Assembly (NCBI GenBank): GCA_934463265.1 | Contig: CAKSIU010000003.1 | Span: 4,781 to 68,780 of the forward strand | DNA length: 64,000 nt | Reading direction: 5' to 3' | DNA from: an uncultured Eubacteriales bacterium | Lineage (GTDB): Bacteria; Bacillota; Clostridia; Oscillospirales; Acutalibacteraceae | Part shown: piece by piece, positions 63,406-64,000 of the stretch | How positions within the stretch are numbered: position 1 is the first letter of the stretch | Layout: every line of letters starts with the position of its first letter | Notes under the pieces: model-generated | The model's input: only the letters and a program-made list of their open reading frames with translations | The model's database searches: none | What the model was told of the DNA's origin: nothing | Translations under genes and position numbers: made by a program

Positions 63406-63439
63406 AAAGTAAAAGTAATTTCTACATTACTTTTACTTT
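63406..63439 (-). terminator. Intrinsic terminator after pfkA
   Basis: AAAGTAAAAGTAAT (63406-63419) pairs perfectly with ATTACTTTTACTTT (63426-63439). On the minus strand GCTTTTTTTC follows. Confidence 0.8.
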
Positions 63440-63464
63440 CTTGTTATAAAAATCGATATAAAAT

Positions 63465-63722
63465 TTAAAAGCCCAAATTTAAAGTGTCAATATAAAGCTT
63501 ATAATCAAAACTTTTTTCACTACTCAGCGCATCACTTATATCCATATCAACTATTTTTCCGCCTTGAACTACAATAACTCGATTACTCTTATTTTCTGCC
63601 AAAAGGTTTGCCGCATACATTCCCATCTGAGAGGCTATTACTCTATCTTTTAAAGTTGGCGCTCCACCTCTTTGTATGTGGCCCAAAACCACATATCTTG
63701 TGTCTATTCCCGTAAACTTTTG
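63465..63722 (-). pseudogene. pfkA: 6-phosphofructokinase, C-terminal fragment
   Basis: The last 85 or so codons of pfkA: KFTGIDTRYVVLGHIQRGGA with the substrate-binding His-x-x-Arg-Gly-Gly, then PTLKDRVIASQMGMYAANLL and the final IDTLNLGF. The frame is open up to about 63722, where the sequence turns into an IS3-type end and a TAG appears. The N-terminal three quarters are not in the window. The gene is either cut by insertion or continues beyond the element. Confidence 0.85.
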
Positions 63723-63723
63723 G

Positions 63724-63979
63724 TGCTACTATATAAAAGTAGACACATTTTGAAAAACTATGTATTATAAAATCAGACACTAAAAGGAGGTATCTTATGT
63801 CTACAAAACAAAACTATTATGATGAAGATTTTAAAAGAACTCTCGTAGAGTTGCATCAAAACGGAAAGACGCAGTCTGAATTATGCAGAGAATATGGCGT
63901 TTCCAAATCAGCCCTTTCTAAGTGGTGGACTACAGTCAATAAAAAGGACACAAATTTAGAAACATTTTAAGAAGTAGCA
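63724..63979 (+). mobile_element. IS3-family remnant or miniature derivative
   Basis: The left end TGCTACT-ATATAAAAGTAGACA looks like an IS3/IS150-group end. AGTAGCA at 63973-63979 is the inverted match (seven bases, plus a further TAAAA match inside). Between them is only a shortened OrfA; OrfB is missing. I see no target duplication. It could be a 256-bp deletion derivative or a longer element truncated near the window edge. Confidence 0.6.
63797..63970 (+). CDS. Truncated IS3-family OrfA (transposase HTH subunit)
   Basis: A 57-residue reading frame behind AAAAGGAGG. The first 43 residues, with YYDEDFKRTLVELHQNGKTQ and SELCREYGVSKSALSKW, are the helix-turn-helix of IS3 OrfA. Then the protein departs (WTTVNKKDTNLETF) and stops; the leucine zipper of a normal 90-100-residue OrfA is lost. 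It is probably non-functional for transposition. Confidence 0.8.
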   Translation: MSTKQNYYDEDFKRTLVELHQNGKTQSELCREYGVSKSALSKWWTTVNKKDTNLETF

Positions 63980-64000
63980 CTATAAATTGTGCTTAAAAAA

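Noticed and set aside
63724..63979. Target-site duplication flanking the IS3-type element
   Set aside because: The three to four bases outside the two ends do not match in any of the alignments tried, so none is claimed.

Overview
The window is AT-rich, low-GC Firmicute DNA, most likely from a spore-forming member of the Clostridia. The evidence is the CIRCE/HrcA-controlled hrcA-grpE-dnaK-dnaJ-prmA operon, the DnaD/DnaC-type replication pair, a tyrosine T-box before tyrS, the rplU-prp-rpmA ribosomal operon with an L27 precursor, and endospore genes (pdaA, spoIVA, a DUF3794/LysM protein, a 27-codon spoVM, sigG). TTG and GTG starts are common and intrinsic terminators are abundant. I cannot place the organism below class level. 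No tRNA or rRNA gene was found.

Layout. 0-10 kb: a membrane protein cut by the window edge, a DUF1292 protein, a probable 6S RNA, a TSCPD protein, a DnaD-like and a DnaC-like replication protein, the heat-shock operon, a DUF2752 protein and a CorA transporter. 11-17 kb: two double-glycine leader peptides on opposite strands, the spore block (pdaA, spoIVA, DUF3794-LysM, a 47-codon membrane peptide and spoVM), and a 60-aa peptide gene with a perfect consensus promoter. 17.3-18.7 kb: a decayed IS110-type element whose structured left end could encode a bridge RNA. 19-24 kb: an ECF S component, a zinc-ribbon protein and a small polysaccharide cluster (O-antigen-ligase-like, DegT aminotransferase, sugar transferase). 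24-42 kb: housekeeping genes (rRNA methyltransferase, mini-RNase III, obgE, rpmA-prp-rplU, T-box-tyrS, recJ, relA, MBL hydrolase, uridine-kinase-like, queT, ktrB, pyk).

42-49 kb: a membrane-anchored VanY-like protein that has lost its catalytic residues, an XRE regulator behind a gene-free 0.5 kb that may be transcribed on the minus strand, tadA, a methionine gamma-lyase family enzyme, two tandem M42 peptidases and murD. A perfect four-arm cloverleaf of inverted repeats lies between murD and the peptidases. 50-60 kb is accessory: two paralogous secreted proteins of unknown function (one with 66-bp tandem repeats), a large wall or membrane surface protein, and a complete three-gene NHLM/NHLP-type peptide exporter (fusion protein, C39 peptidase ABC transporter, second ABC transporter). 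The end holds an enolase with an unusual C-terminal tail, a Vat-family acetyltransferase, sigG, two small peptide genes, and a pfkA fragment abutting an IS3-type remnant.

How it may fit together (inference): the C39 exporter at 54.6-59.6 kb is the natural processing and export machine for the double-glycine peptides at 11.2-11.7 kb, and perhaps for a peptide at 63.0 kb, although they lie 40 kb away. SpoIVA and SpoVM, known partners in spore-coat basement assembly, are encoded within 2 kb of each other. pyk and eno, which encode consecutive glycolytic enzymes, carry the same 18-bp hairpin core in sense orientation just after their stop codons.
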